From Bacillota bacterium (GTDB lineage: Bacteria; Bacillota; Clostridia; Peptostreptococcales; Anaerovoracaceae), in the NCBI GenBank assembly GCA_016284575.1, contig JAEEPD010000202.1:1-41504 (forward strand): DNA of 41,504 bases. Reading direction: 5' to 3'. Shown in pieces: positions 1-7,483 of this stretch. The position numbers and the translations under genes were made by a program. Within the stretch, counting starts at the first letter, position 1, and each line of letters opens with the position of its first letter. Below the pieces are notes generated by a model. That model ran no database searches, was not told the DNA's origin, and was given only the letters and a program-made list of their open reading frames with translations.

Positions 1-4
1 AAAA

Positions 5-30
5 GACCCGATACGAGTTCGTATCGGGTC
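5..30. terminator. Perfect palindromic terminator-like hairpin
   Basis: A 12-bp perfect stem (GACCCGATACGA with its complement) has a 2-nt centre, an A-run on the left and TTT on the right, so it could act as a Rho-independent terminator in either direction. It lies left of the insertion sequence and probably belongs to a gene outside the window. Bases 31-75 show nothing recognisable. Confidence 0.75.
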
Positions 31-75
31 TTTCAGTGTTGGTAGTGCCTAGGGGAGTTACGCGTATTTGCGGGT

Positions 76-96
76 TATAGGACAAAAAGAGTTGGT
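76..96. repeat. IS left terminal inverted repeat
   Basis: This 21-bp segment is the exact reverse complement of 1395-1415. Its inner 17 bp also match the reverse complement of the inner copy at 1307-1323. Confidence 0.85.
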
Positions 97-98
97 GA

Positions 99-1223
99 CT
101 AGTCCCAGTTAAACGGGTAGTTTGAATGCTTGTGAAGCTCATTCCAAACGATAGCATCGCCCCATGAAGGGATGGGATCTTCCAGCTTTGCTTTAGACGT
201 CATTTTCCTGTATATCTCGGCAATGCTTTTGTCCGTCGGCATAACTTTGATCAATTCACTTGCACCAAGCGGTTCTTCTGAGTGCATATAGCACCACCAG
301 AAGACCGCTTTGATCCTTCTTTCAATGGAAAGTCCTCTATGATCCCTTAGCATAGCCCTCAGCTGTGCATTTACACCACCTTCGATGCGATTGTTGGTTG
401 AGGGTATCCTTCCTAATTCCTCTAGTAAACCGGGTTCAAGATATGTGAAAAGAGTACCATCCTTAAGAAGCCTGATGATCGAATTTGCAGCCTTAAGAAG
501 CCGTTCGTGAGTCGGTCTGATATTGCCGAACTCATCCCTTGTCATTTGGCTTAAGAAAGTGTTGTATTTAGCCAGCCATTCGACAGATCTATCTGTCCAA
601 AGTTTTGCATCTTCCTGAGTTTTTAGATGGAGAAGATCCTTCGAAAGCATGTAAAGTTCAATACCTGCAGCCGTTTTGGGCCTGCTTGTGATGTAGCGTT
701 TGACCTGGCTGAATACGTGAAATGTACACCTCTGATGCTTGGTATTTGGCCATGCTTTTTTCAGTGCTTTTGCAAAGCCTTTACCTCCATCAGATACCAC
801 GACCTTGGGCTCTGCGATGCGCTGCATCAAGGCTCTCCATGCCCCTGAATGCTCATACCTGCATAAATACCAGCCGAGGACATATTTATCATCACTGCAT
901 ATCAATATGCAGGCTTTACGGCCCAGATAGATCCCGTCAACGTAGATCACATCCTTGTGTTCTTCGATCTTTGGCGGCATAGGCCATATCTCCCAGAATA
1001 CGGCAGTCTTTCTTCTAAAACTACGGCCTTCACCTGGCATTTCCTTTTGTGTCTCCCGGCTGAAAAGCCAATTTAGGAAAACATCAAGCTGTTTGGCAGA
1101 GTTGTCTATTTTTTCAACAAACGTAACTGTGCATTTCTTGCAATGCCAACGTTGTGATCCAGCTCCACTTTTGCCATATTTTATGCATTTTCTTCCACAA
1201 GAAGGGCATACAACTTGTCTCAT
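99..1223 (-). CDS. IS1249-like transposase (IS256 superfamily)
   Basis: This 374-aa DDE transposase would catalyse cut or copy movement of the surrounding element. An N-terminal zinc ribbon (C6-x2-C9 and C28-x2-C31) probably binds the terminal repeats. The RNase H-like core has D96 (YVDGIYLG), D145 (VVSDGGKGF) and E281 (NNRIEGG), with the CTFHVF segment near residues 166-171 that is typical of IS256-superfamily enzymes. The reading frame is intact and close to the usual family length. The ATG at 1223 is preceded by a strong GGAGG. The stop lies just inside the left terminal repeat, so the gene fills the element. The DDE assignment is by motif; subgroup IS1249 is recognised from overall sequence and is less certain. 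Confidence 0.88.
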   Translation of the reverse strand: MRQVVCPSCGRKCIKYGKSGAGSQRWHCKKCTVTFVEKIDNSAKQLDVFLNWLFSRETQKEMPGEGRSFRRKTAVFWEIWPMPPKIEEHKDVIYVDGIYLGRKACILICSDDKYVLGWYLCRYEHSGAWRALMQRIAEPKVVVSDGGKGFAKALKKAWPNTKHQRCTFHVFSQVKRYITSRPKTAAGIELYMLSKDLLHLKTQEDAKLWTDRSVEWLAKYNTFLSQMTRDEFGNIRPTHERLLKAANSIIRLLKDGTLFTYLEPGLLEELGRIPSTNNRIEGGVNAQLRAMLRDHRGLSIERRIKAVFWWCYMHSEEPLGASELIKVMPTDKSIAEIYRKMTSKAKLEDPIPSWGDAIVWNELHKHSNYPFNWD

Positions 1224-1301
1224 TTTTCTTCCTCCAAAAGATTGCTTCTCTTAAGGAAGATATACACCCGATTTGAGTTGAAATTTCAATACTTTACAGA
1301 C

Positions 1302-1323
1302 TTTTTACCAACTCTTTTTGTCC
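1302..1323. repeat. Internal duplicate of the IS right end
   Basis: A 22-bp segment (TTTTT followed by ACCAACTCTTTTTGTCC) is repeated exactly at 1390-1411. This gives the element two nested right ends 88 bp apart. Confidence 0.85.
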
Positions 1324-1353
1324 ACCCTCAATCTTCTCTCAAAAAAGATTCAA

Positions 1354-1389
1354 CCGCTGCAACCCTTGATTCCTCAATGGTTACAGCGG
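1354..1389 (+). terminator. Hairpin between the two IS right ends
   Basis: Arms CCGCTGCAACC (1354-1364) and GGTTACAGCGG (1379-1389) pair with one mismatch. An inner TTGA/TCAA stem sits in the loop, and TTTTT follows at 1390-1394. This is a good plus-strand intrinsic terminator. It could stop transcription read in from inside the element towards yhbY, or, read on the minus strand, shield the transposase from outside transcription. Confidence 0.6.
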
Positions 1390-1394
1390 TTTTT

Positions 1395-1415
1395 ACCAAC
1401 TCTTTTTGTCCTATA
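1395..1415. repeat. IS right terminal inverted repeat (outer)
   Basis: This segment is the exact 21-bp inverted match of 76-96. It ends 5 bp before the yhbY stop codon. Confidence 0.85.
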
Positions 1416-1420
1416 TCTCG

Positions 1421-1720
1421 TTATCTCGGAAGCACTATCTTCCGGTCTTCCTTTTCCTTTGCCTGCCTGTAGAGCACGAAACGGCGGCCTATGGCCTGCA
1501 CGTATTCGGCACCCAGCATGGCAGCGGCGTCATTTGCGGCAGTCTTGGGATCCAGCTCGGAGCCCTCCTGAATCTTCACCTTCAGCAGCTCGTGAGCGTT
1601 CAGATACCTGTCCATCTCCGCCAGCACGGTCTCAGTCAGATCCTGCTTTCCTATGTACACCACAGGCTCCAGCTCCGTTGCCAGCGCCTTCAGATATGCT
1701 CTCTGTTTTCCTGTAAGCAT
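1421..1720 (-). CDS. yhbY: YhbY-type RNA-binding protein (CRM domain)
   Basis: A 99-aa single-domain CRS1-YhbY (CRM) protein; family members associate with pre-50S ribosomal particles and bind rRNA. The start MLTGKQRAYLKALA, the G-K-Q motif (VVYIGKQDLTETV) and the C-terminal GRRFVLYR are diagnostic. I chose the ATG at 1720 rather than the longer frame to 1825: AGAGGAG lies just upstream, the extra N-terminal residues are not YhbY-like, and a promoter lies at 1754-1782. It is transcribed from its own promoter after the ABC operon terminator. The IS has inserted directly after its stop. Confidence 0.93.
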   Translation of the reverse strand: MLTGKQRAYLKALATELEPVVYIGKQDLTETVLAEMDRYLNAHELLKVKIQEGSELDPKTAANDAAAMLGAEYVQAIGRRFVLYRQAKEKEDRKIVLPR

Positions 1721-1753
1721 GTTTTCTCCTCTTTCTTTGAAATATTCACATGA

Positions 1754-1782
1754 AGGATACAACAAGCAAAGGCCGCTGTCAA
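1754..1782 (-). promoter_or_regulatory. Sigma-A-type promoter for yhbY
   Basis: On the minus strand, TTGACA (1777-1782) is separated by exactly 17 bp from TATCCT (1754-1759). The predicted start is about 25-30 nt ahead of the yhbY ATG. The -35 box overlaps the T-run of the preceding terminator, so the two units are packed tightly. Confidence 0.7.
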
Positions 1783-1812
1783 CAAAACTCCCTCCGGCTG
1801 GGCCGAAGGGAG
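1781..1812 (-). terminator. Intrinsic terminator of the GntR/ABC operon
   Basis: Arms 1788-1798 and 1802-1812 form an 11-bp GC-rich stem (CTCCCTTCGGC on the minus strand, one G-T pair). TTTTGTT follows on the minus strand, directly downstream of the permease stop at 1833. Confidence 0.8.
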
Positions 1813-1832
1813 CAGAAACATTCAAATCCGGC

Positions 1833-2561
1833 TTATTCGAGATTCAGTCTTCTGTCCAGTATGAACCAGGTGAAGCCCAGATAGATGGCCGAGAAAGCGA
1901 TCGGCAGGATGTACCAGACGATCTCTCCCGCAGAGCCTTTAAAGTCCAGATACTGTGGCGTCAGGCGTGCGCGGACGGTCAGGATGGCGATGCCGAAGAG
2001 CACTGTCCACAGCCTTTTATGTTTGCTGAAAAGATGACCTATGCTGTCGCAAAGATACACGAAGCAGACCAGGGCGATTATCTCAAGCAGCATCAGCAGC
2101 AGCGCTTTGCCAAGCATGAGCCAGGTATTGGCATCGATATTCGGAAGTATCTGCGAGAATGCGTCGATAATCTCCTTAAGCCCGGCTTCACTGGTGATCA
2201 GACCCATCAGAAAGGCGCTGATGCCAACCACCGCCACCTGCATAATGCCCCAGACGATGGCATTTATCAGCTTCGAGCAGATGTGCTCCTCGGTCTTCAC
2301 GGGAAGGGCAAAGTAGAGATAGCCCTCGTTTCCCAGAAGCCCGATGCTGAAGCGCTGATTAAGAAGTATGACGGTCCCGATGGTGGAACCTACTATGAGG
2401 GACACGAACAGTACAAAGGCTGCGGTGAATATCTGGCTGCTGTCCAGCCTCATCCTTGCCATCACCGACAGCAGCACGCTTACAGCTATGATCAGTGCAT
2501 ACACCGGAAACATGCTCCGGCCTATGGACCTGAAATCGTATTTTAAAAGCTTCCCTAACAT
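1833..2561 (-). CDS. ABC transporter permease (ABC-2 type)
   Basis: A 242-aa integral membrane protein with about six hydrophobic segments, starting MLGKLLKYDFRSIGRSMFPVYALIIAVSVLL. The opening is characteristic of ABC-2 permeases that pair with a separately encoded ATPase. It is the last gene of the three-gene unit GntR regulator, ATPase, permease. Its ATG overlaps the end of the ATPase gene by 7 bp, which suggests translational coupling and a fixed complex. The YtrA-GntR context resembles Bacillus ytr-type export systems that respond to cell-envelope stress; the transported substrate cannot be told from sequence. Confidence 0.82.
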   Translation of the reverse strand: MLGKLLKYDFRSIGRSMFPVYALIIAVSVLLSVMARMRLDSSQIFTAAFVLFVSLIVGSTIGTVILLNQRFSIGLLGNEGYLYFALPVKTEEHICSKLINAIVWGIMQVAVVGISAFLMGLITSEAGLKEIIDAFSQILPNIDANTWLMLGKALLLMLLEIIALVCFVYLCDSIGHLFSKHKRLWTVLFGIAILTVRARLTPQYLDFKGSAGEIVWYILPIAFSAIYLGFTWFILDRRLNLE

Positions 2562-3250
2562 CTGAATACCTCCCTGAAATATCCGTCCAGACTCATGCCG
2601 GTCTCCTGCCTTACATCATCCACCGGCTTGTGAAGCACCACTCTGCCCTGCTTAAGGAAGATGGCCTCGTCCAGCACCTTCTCCACGTCGCTGATCAGAT
2701 GGGTGCTTATGAGCACTGTGGCCTCCTCGTCGTAATTTGTGAGTATGGTGTCCAGTATGAAATCCCTGGCTGCAGGATCCACGCCCGCGATGGGCTCATC
2801 CAGCAGGTAGAGCTTCGCCCTGCGGCTCATGGTCAGGATAAGCTGAACCTTTTCCTTGTTGCCCTTGGAGAGCTTCCTCAGCAGCATGTTTCCATCCAGT
2901 CCAAGAGCATTCATCATCCCCTGCGCCCTTGCGCTGTCAAAATCGCTGAAGAAATCCCTGTACATCCCCACCAGCTCCGAAACCTTCATCCAGCCCGGCA
3001 GATAGTCCCTGTCCGGAAGATAGGCCACCAGGGCTTTGGTCTTTTCGGAAGGCCGCATGCCGCAGACCTCGATCTTGCCTGCACTCGGCACCAGAAGGCG
3101 GGACGCAGTCTTTATGAGCGTGGTCTTGCCGGAGCCGTTCGGCCCCAGAAGGCCCACGATACGGCCGGACTCTATGGTCAGATCCACGCTGTCCAAGGCC
3201 TTTGTCTGGCCGTAATTCTTGGTCAGTCCTTCGCACTTTAATGTAATCAT
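2555..3250 (-). CDS. ABC transporter ATP-binding protein (YtrB-like)
   Basis: A 231-aa cytoplasmic ATPase with Walker A GLLGPNGSGKTTL, a signature region LSKGNKEKVQL in place of LSGGQ, Walker B LYLLDEPIAGVD and the H-switch STHLI. LSKGxKxK is usual in exporter ATPases of this regulator-linked class. I favour the ATG at 3250 (MITLKCEGLTKNYG): it forms a TAATG overlap with the regulator stop, whereas the frame could extend to 3268. The gene sits between the GntR regulator and the permease and should form an exporter with the latter. The substrate is unknown. Confidence 0.88.
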   Translation of the reverse strand: MITLKCEGLTKNYGQTKALDSVDLTIESGRIVGLLGPNGSGKTTLIKTASRLLVPSAGKIEVCGMRPSEKTKALVAYLPDRDYLPGWMKVSELVGMYRDFFSDFDSARAQGMMNALGLDGNMLLRKLSKGNKEKVQLILTMSRRAKLYLLDEPIAGVDPAARDFILDTILTNYDEEATVLISTHLISDVEKVLDEAIFLKQGRVVLHKPVDDVRQETGMSLDGYFREVFRC

Positions 3251-3615
3251 TATTTCAAATACCCCCATTCGTTTACTGCGGCCCGGATCTCCTCGTCCTT
3301 CAGGCCAAGCTCGCGCAGCCGCGTGAACATCTCCTCGATACAGGCGCTGCTGAGCATATCCCGCAGCGTTCGTATCTTTTCTTCGTCAGCAGTCACGAAT
3401 CTGCCGCTGGTCCGGTCCGCGTTCACCAGACTGTCTCTCTCCAGCTCCGAATAAGCCCGCTGGACCGTGTTGGGGTTGACCCCCGCCTCCAGCGCCAGAT
3501 CCCTGACGGGAGGAAGTTTCTCCCCCGGCGCATAGGTCCCGGAGGCTATCCGGCTCTTGATGACATTGCACAGCTGCAGATAAATGGGACTGCCTTCATC
3601 GAATTTCCATCCCAT
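3250..3615 (-). CDS. GntR-family regulator, YtrA subfamily
   Basis: A 121-aa regulator: an N-terminal winged helix (PIYLQLCNVIKSRIASGTYAPGEKLPPVRDLALEAGVNPNTVQRAYSELE region) with a short C-terminal tail rather than a large effector domain. That architecture defines the YtrA subfamily. The ATG at 3615 is chosen because AGGAG sits 8 nt upstream; the longer frame would need TTG at 3630. It is the first gene of the operon and overlaps the ATPase gene by one base. A perfect palindrome in its own promoter (3681-3700) is the obvious operator, so it probably represses its own operon until an inducer arrives. Confidence 0.9.
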   Translation of the reverse strand: MGWKFDEGSPIYLQLCNVIKSRIASGTYAPGEKLPPVRDLALEAGVNPNTVQRAYSELERDSLVNADRTSGRFVTADEEKIRTLRDMLSSACIEEMFTRLRELGLKDEEIRAAVNEWGYLK

Positions 3616-3680
3616 AATTACTCCTTTCAAACAATTCCCCTGTTACATGCATGTATTAAAGGCGCCGTCGCGCCGTCTTT

Positions 3681-3700
3681 TGTATTAAGACAGTAATACA
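3681..3700. promoter_or_regulatory. Putative GntR (YtrA-type) operator
   Basis: Perfect inverted repeat TGTATTA-N6-TAATACA (7-6-7). Further half-sites of the form TAATAC/GTATTA occur at about 3653-3659 and 3702-3716. Its position over the -10 and start region fits a simple repressor site. Assignment to this regulator is by location, not by a known consensus. Confidence 0.65.
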
Positions 3701-3726
3701 ATAATACATTAATACAGCTTTGTCAA
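3698..3726 (-). promoter_or_regulatory. Promoter of the GntR/ABC operon
   Basis: On the minus strand TTGACA (3721-3726), a 17-bp spacer and TATTGT (3698-3703) form a good promoter reading into the GntR gene. The operator palindrome overlaps the -10 box and the predicted start site. Confidence 0.7.
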
Positions 3727-3854
3727 CGGGTTTCAGAAAAAAACTTTTGGCACGTGATTCTTTCGCTATGTTCCGACAGTCCGGACGATCTTCAGCCCGA
3801 GCTTCCTGTAAACGCTGTAAGCCGAGGATTATGTATACACTTTTTCCTGCAAAC

Positions 3855-3863
3855 TGCTATAAT
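3855..3863 (+). promoter_or_regulatory. Extended -10 promoter of the zinc-ribbon gene
   Basis: TGC followed by a consensus TATAAT (3858-3863), with only a weak -35. It lies about 40 nt ahead of the ATG at 3904. Confidence 0.6.
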
Positions 3864-3903
3864 AGGGGTATCACTGATCAGCAATCATTTTAAGGAGAAG
3901 ATC

Positions 3904-5685
3904 ATGTTTTGTACCACTTGCGGAAAGAAGCTGCCTGAGGACGCCGAAGGCAGACCCATAGGAAATTTCTGTCCCAACTGCGGAGCCAAAATACAGCTCT
4001 TCGCGGATGCTGCGGCTGCAGGGATGGCGGCAGAAGCTGCAGAGGCAGCGGAAAAGGCCAGGGCACAGGCTGAAGCGGCTGCAGAGGCGGCCAGAACAAA
4101 GGCAGCAGAAGAAGCAGCCGCCAAGGCAAAGGCAGAAGCCGAAGCAGCCAGAGCAAAGGCAGCGGCGGAAGCTGAAGTAGCTAAAGCAAAGGCAGCCCGG
4201 GAAACCGAGGAGGCTGAGGACAGCGGCTGGAAGGATCCCTTCAAGGAGGAGCCGGCAGCGGAGCCCCAGTACAAAGCTGCAGACACTGAGCCGGAGCCCG
4301 TCAACACAGTAGAAGAAATCATCCCGCCGGCAGAGCCATCAAAGGCCCCGGAGACCATCGAAGAACCGCCAAAGAAAAAGTCAAAGGCGCCCATCATCAT
4401 CCTCGTACTGATAGCAGCCCTTGCCATAGGAGGCTTTTTCGTATATCAGAACCTGCCCTCCACCAAGGCCGCCAAGCTGATAAAGCAGGCCGATGAGCTG
4501 GCCATGCAGGACAAGTACGAGGAAGGGCTTGAGCTGATAAGAGAAGCCATGGTACTCCAGCCGGACAAGGCCGAATATCCCGAAAAAGAAATAGACATGA
4601 CCATGGCCTTCGCCAGATACTGTGAGGAGGGCAGTGACGATGTAGGTGCTCTGCTCCACTACGCAGAGGCCACCGAAAAGGCAAAAAAGCTGGAAAACAG
4701 CGAGTCCTCCAAGCGTTTCATTCAATCCATCTCCGACGAGATCAGCAGCATCGCAGGCTACTACAGGGACAACGGCAAGTATGAAACCGCCCTTGAGATC
4801 CTCGATGCAAAGGCTGAGATACTCCCGGAGAACATCGCAGGCATCACCAGGGAAAAGATCACAGTCTATGAGCCCTGGATCCAGGCAATGCTGGAGGAGC
4901 CGGAGACCACGGTCCTCAAGGTATTTAAGGAAATGTATCTTGAGAAAATAATGGAGGCTCCGGAATACAGCGCGCTCCAGCCCCTCTTCGACCAGGTAAA
5001 CGACAGGCTCGAAGCCTCAGAAAGACTGGAGAAGCTGGGAAAGCTGGGCAAGACCTTTATGGCCAGCACTGAAAAAGACAGACAAAGCAACGCCTGCAAT
5101 GTATTCTTCCTGGAATTCAGTTCCATACTCTCCGACAACTACGATATTTACAAATGGTGCAAGAACAACGGCGACAAGCTTCCCCTTATCGCATCCATCC
5201 CGGGGACCACACAGTCCATTGGCATCTATGAAACACAGGGAGCCCTGTTCTGCTACATCGGTGAATACAGCGGCAGAAAGCGCAGTGGAAACGGCGCCTG
5301 GTTCACATACCTGGGAAGCGCCCTCAACACCAACCGCAAATACTACGCCCGCGGCACCTGGGAGAACGACCTTCCCAACGGCGAGTTCACCTGCTGGGAC
5401 TATGTAAAGGTGGCGGATCCTGCCAGCGAGACCGAGATCACCATAAAGTGCAATGTAAAGGACGGCCTCTTCAATGGCAAGGCCGAGACCGTATACAAGG
5501 GCGTGGATACCTTCCGTCCCGAATATGTGAATGGCACCCCGAAGATCCTGGACACCCTGCAGGATGAAAACGGCACCACCCGCTATGTTACCGCCTACGG
5601 CGAAGACTCCACCTATTACTTAAGCAATACCAAGGGCGAAAACTACAAGGACGGCGTGCTGGGCTTCGTGACCGCAGCGGAATAG
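3904..5685 (+). CDS. Membrane-anchored zinc-ribbon protein with Ala-rich helix and MORN-like repeats
   Basis: A 593-aa protein of unknown function. In order: a zinc ribbon (C3-x2-C6 ... C23-x2-C26); a long Ala/Glu/Lys heptad-like segment, residues about 35-102, likely one helix or coiled coil; an acidic, Pro-rich linker; one membrane helix (about 163-182, IIILVLIAALAIGGFFVYQ); a TPR-like helical region beginning AAKLIKQADELAMQDKYEEGLELIREAMVLQPDKAEY; and a C-terminal part with MORN-like repeats (GRKRSGNGAWFTYL, YYARGTWENDLPNGEFTCW, GLFNGKAETVYKG). The start at 3904 follows AAGGAG; the longer frame begins upstream of the promoter. It stands alone between a promoter and a terminator. The ribbon is expected inside and the TPR/MORN part outside, which suggests an envelope scaffold or sensor; this is inference. 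Confidence 0.75.
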   Translation: MFCTTCGKKLPEDAEGRPIGNFCPNCGAKIQLFADAAAAGMAAEAAEAAEKARAQAEAAAEAARTKAAEEAAAKAKAEAEAARAKAAAEAEVAKAKAARETEEAEDSGWKDPFKEEPAAEPQYKAADTEPEPVNTVEEIIPPAEPSKAPETIEEPPKKKSKAPIIILVLIAALAIGGFFVYQNLPSTKAAKLIKQADELAMQDKYEEGLELIREAMVLQPDKAEYPEKEIDMTMAFARYCEEGSDDVGALLHYAEATEKAKKLENSESSKRFIQSISDEISSIAGYYRDNGKYETALEILDAKAEILPENIAGITREKITVYEPWIQAMLEEPETTVLKVFKEMYLEKIMEAPEYSALQPLFDQVNDRLEASERLEKLGKLGKTFMASTEKDRQSNACNVFFLEFSSILSDNYDIYKWCKNNGDKLPLIASIPGTTQSIGIYETQGALFCYIGEYSGRKRSGNGAWFTYLGSALNTNRKYYARGTWENDLPNGEFTCWDYVKVADPASETEITIKCNVKDGLFNGKAETVYKGVDTFRPEYVNGTPKILDTLQDENGTTRYVTAYGEDSTYYLSNTKGENYKDGVLGFVTAAE

Positions 5686-5742
5686 AGCCGTGATGTCGAG
5701 TCTGACGGCAGCCGCTCAAAATACATACAACGACACACAAAA

Positions 5743-5770
5743 AGACCCGGAGGCATCGTCCTCCGGGTCT
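5743..5770 (+). terminator. Intrinsic terminator after the zinc-ribbon gene
   Basis: A perfect 11-bp stem AGACCCGGAGG/CCTCCGGGTCT with a 6-nt loop, an A-run on the left and a short T-run on the right. Bases 5771-5851 hold no gene. Confidence 0.82.
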
Positions 5771-5851
5771 TGCACTATATGCTCAGACCTGCCTGTAACA
5801 CAAGCTTAAAGAAATAAACACCCTAAATTCATATACTTTGGGGATTTTTTG

Positions 5852-5860
5852 TGATATATT
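5852..5860 (+). promoter_or_regulatory. Extended -10 promoter very close to the pseudouridine synthase start
   Basis: TGA-TATATT (-10 at 5855-5860) ends 9 nt before the ATG at 5870, and no ribosome binding site lies between them. Transcription from it would give an almost leaderless mRNA. Confidence 0.45.
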
Positions 5861-5869
5861 AAATTGGTT

Positions 5870-6904
5870 ATGAAAGAGATCCTCATAGAAAAAAATGATG
5901 CGCAGCAGAGGCTGGACAGGTTTCTTAAGAAATATCTGGCCAGGGCGCCCCTGTCGCAGATATATAAGATCATCCGCAAGGATGTGAAGATAGGCGGGAA
6001 GCGACCCGGGGAGGACTACATGCTGTCCGAGGGCGACGTGCTGCAGCTCTACGTCAGCGACCAGGACCTGGCCGCCTGGACGGAGACTAAAAAGCGGCGC
6101 CACGCCAAGCGGCAGTTCACCATCTGCTACGAGGACGACAACATAATCGCCGTGGGAAAGCCCTTCGGGCTGCTGGTCCACGGAGACAAAACGGAGAAGA
6201 AGGACACACTGGCAAATCAGGTCACGGACTATCTGATAGAGACCGGAAGCTACGTGCCCCGAATCGAAAAGAGCTTTACCCCAAGCCCCGCCCACAGGCT
6301 GGACAGAAACACCACAGGCATTGTGGTCTTCGGCAAGACCGCCCAGGCCCTCAGGACTCTGGCGGCCATGTTCAGGGAGGACGCGGAGGATGGAGAAGCC
6401 TCAGACCCCGAAGCTGTCGCCCGGCCCCTGACCAAGACCTACCTGGCGGTGGCCACCGGCCGCATCGAAAAGCCCTGCCACCTTAAAAACAAGCTGGTCA
6501 AGGACGAGAGGCGGAACATCGGGATAGTAAAAAATCTTGATTTTAACGGCGGAAAGTATATCGAGACCAGGGTTTTTCCCGTCTATACTAATGGGAGCTA
6601 TACTCTTGCAAGAGTGGAGCTGATAACAGGCAGGAGCCATCAGATAAGAGCCCACCTGGCCAGCATAGGCCACCCAATCGCCGGAGACACCAAGTACGGC
6701 GGCAGAGCGGTACGGACCGGAGGCAGGGACAGCGAGCCTCTTTTGAGCACCCAGCTGCTCCACGCCTGGCGCATAGATTTCAAGGCTCCGCCGGCGCCCC
6801 TGGACTATCTGGCAGGAGAAAGCATAGTCGCCCCGCCGGGAAGAGACTTTTCGGACATCTGCGAAAAGCTCCTCGGAAAGAGCCCCCTGGAGCTGGGCCT
6901 TTAA
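5870..6904 (+). CDS. RluA-family 23S rRNA/tRNA pseudouridine synthase
   Basis: A 344-aa enzyme that isomerises specific uridines in RNA to pseudouridine. An N-terminal S4 RNA-binding domain (about residues 1-65, including RLDRFLKKYL and KIGGKRPGEDYMLSEGDVL) is followed by the RluA catalytic domain with HRLDRNTTG; D145 is the catalytic Asp. GRSHQIRAHLASIGHPIAGDTKYGG is the conserved C-terminal block. The ATG at 5870 is preferred over TTG at 5864. No Shine-Dalgarno is visible, and a promoter -10 sits just upstream. It heads a plus-strand run with signal peptidase, smpB and an MltG-like gene. The exact target (RluC/D/B-like) is not decidable here. Confidence 0.9.
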   Translation: MKEILIEKNDAQQRLDRFLKKYLARAPLSQIYKIIRKDVKIGGKRPGEDYMLSEGDVLQLYVSDQDLAAWTETKKRRHAKRQFTICYEDDNIIAVGKPFGLLVHGDKTEKKDTLANQVTDYLIETGSYVPRIEKSFTPSPAHRLDRNTTGIVVFGKTAQALRTLAAMFREDAEDGEASDPEAVARPLTKTYLAVATGRIEKPCHLKNKLVKDERRNIGIVKNLDFNGGKYIETRVFPVYTNGSYTLARVELITGRSHQIRAHLASIGHPIAGDTKYGGRAVRTGGRDSEPLLSTQLLHAWRIDFKAPPAPLDYLAGESIVAPPGRDFSDICEKLLGKSPLELGL

Positions 6905-6943
6905 ACACGCAAGCTACCCGCAGCAGCGGAACAGGAGATATAA

Positions 6944-7477
6944 ATGAAACTCAGTGAAAACATCATCGAATGGGTCAAGGACATAGCGATCGCGGTGCTG
7001 GCCGCCATACTCATCCTGCAGTTCATCCAGCCCACCATAGTGCAGGAGCATTCAATGGAGAACACTCTCCACGAAAACGACTACGTGTTCGTGAGCAAGC
7101 AGTCATATAAGATCTTCGGAAGCCCCCAGAGGGGTGACATAATCGTCTTCAACAGCTCCCTCACCACCGTAAGCGGCGCCAAGAAGATGCTGGTAAAGCG
7201 CATCATCGGCCTGCCCGGAGACACCATCCAGATAACCAAGGGCGTTGTATACGTCAACGGAGATCCGTTGGATGAGACCTACACAAAGGACGGCTACACC
7301 GGGACGGAGATGGAGGCCGTAAAGGTAAGCTCCGGCCACATCTTCGTGATGGGTGACAACCGCCAGAACAGCGCTGACAGCAGGAGCGAGGCCATAGGTC
7401 AGGTAAGCATGGAGGACATTGTGGGCAAGGTGGTGCTCAGAGCCTACCCCTTCAATCAGTTCGGAAAAGTAAACTAA
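6944..7477 (+). CDS. lepB: Signal peptidase I
   Basis: A 177-aa membrane-bound Ser/Lys protease that removes signal peptides from secreted proteins. One N-terminal membrane anchor (about residues 10-28) precedes box B with nucleophile S37 (EHSMENTL). Box D carries the general base K85 (MLVKRIIGLPGD), and box E is GDNRQNSADSR. The size is typical of Gram-positive type I enzymes. AGGAG precedes the ATG. It lies 39 bp after the pseudouridine synthase gene and 6 bp before smpB. The intact dyad contrasts with the second, degenerate signal-peptidase-like gene in the pilus locus (32348-33103). Confidence 0.95.
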   Translation: MKLSENIIEWVKDIAIAVLAAILILQFIQPTIVQEHSMENTLHENDYVFVSKQSYKIFGSPQRGDIIVFNSSLTTVSGAKKMLVKRIIGLPGDTIQITKGVVYVNGDPLDETYTKDGYTGTEMEAVKVSSGHIFVMGDNRQNSADSRSEAIGQVSMEDIVGKVVLRAYPFNQFGKVN

Positions 7478-7483
7478 AATAAA

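Larger units (their letters stand above)
76..1415 (-). mobile_element. IS1249-like insertion sequence (IS256 superfamily)
   Basis: A single transposase gene is bounded by 21-bp perfect terminal inverted repeats: 76-96 on the left (core GACAAAAAGAGTTGGT) and 1395-1415 on the right. The right end also holds a second, inner copy of the terminal repeat at 1307-1323. The element ends only 5 bp from the yhbY stop codon, so it landed in the short intergenic space without breaking that gene. I see no obvious 8-9 bp target duplication in the flanks. Family membership comes from the transposase; the ends come from the repeat match. Confidence 0.82.

Noticed and set aside
1721..1825. 35-residue N-terminal extension of YhbY
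   Set aside because: It would read back through the promoter and the preceding terminator; the ATG at 1720 has a strong ribosome site.
3616..3680. Riboswitch or attenuator in the GntR leader
   Set aside because: The GC-rich GGCGCCGTCGCGCCG stretch can fold, but no riboswitch core or T-run was found; the operator explains the region better.
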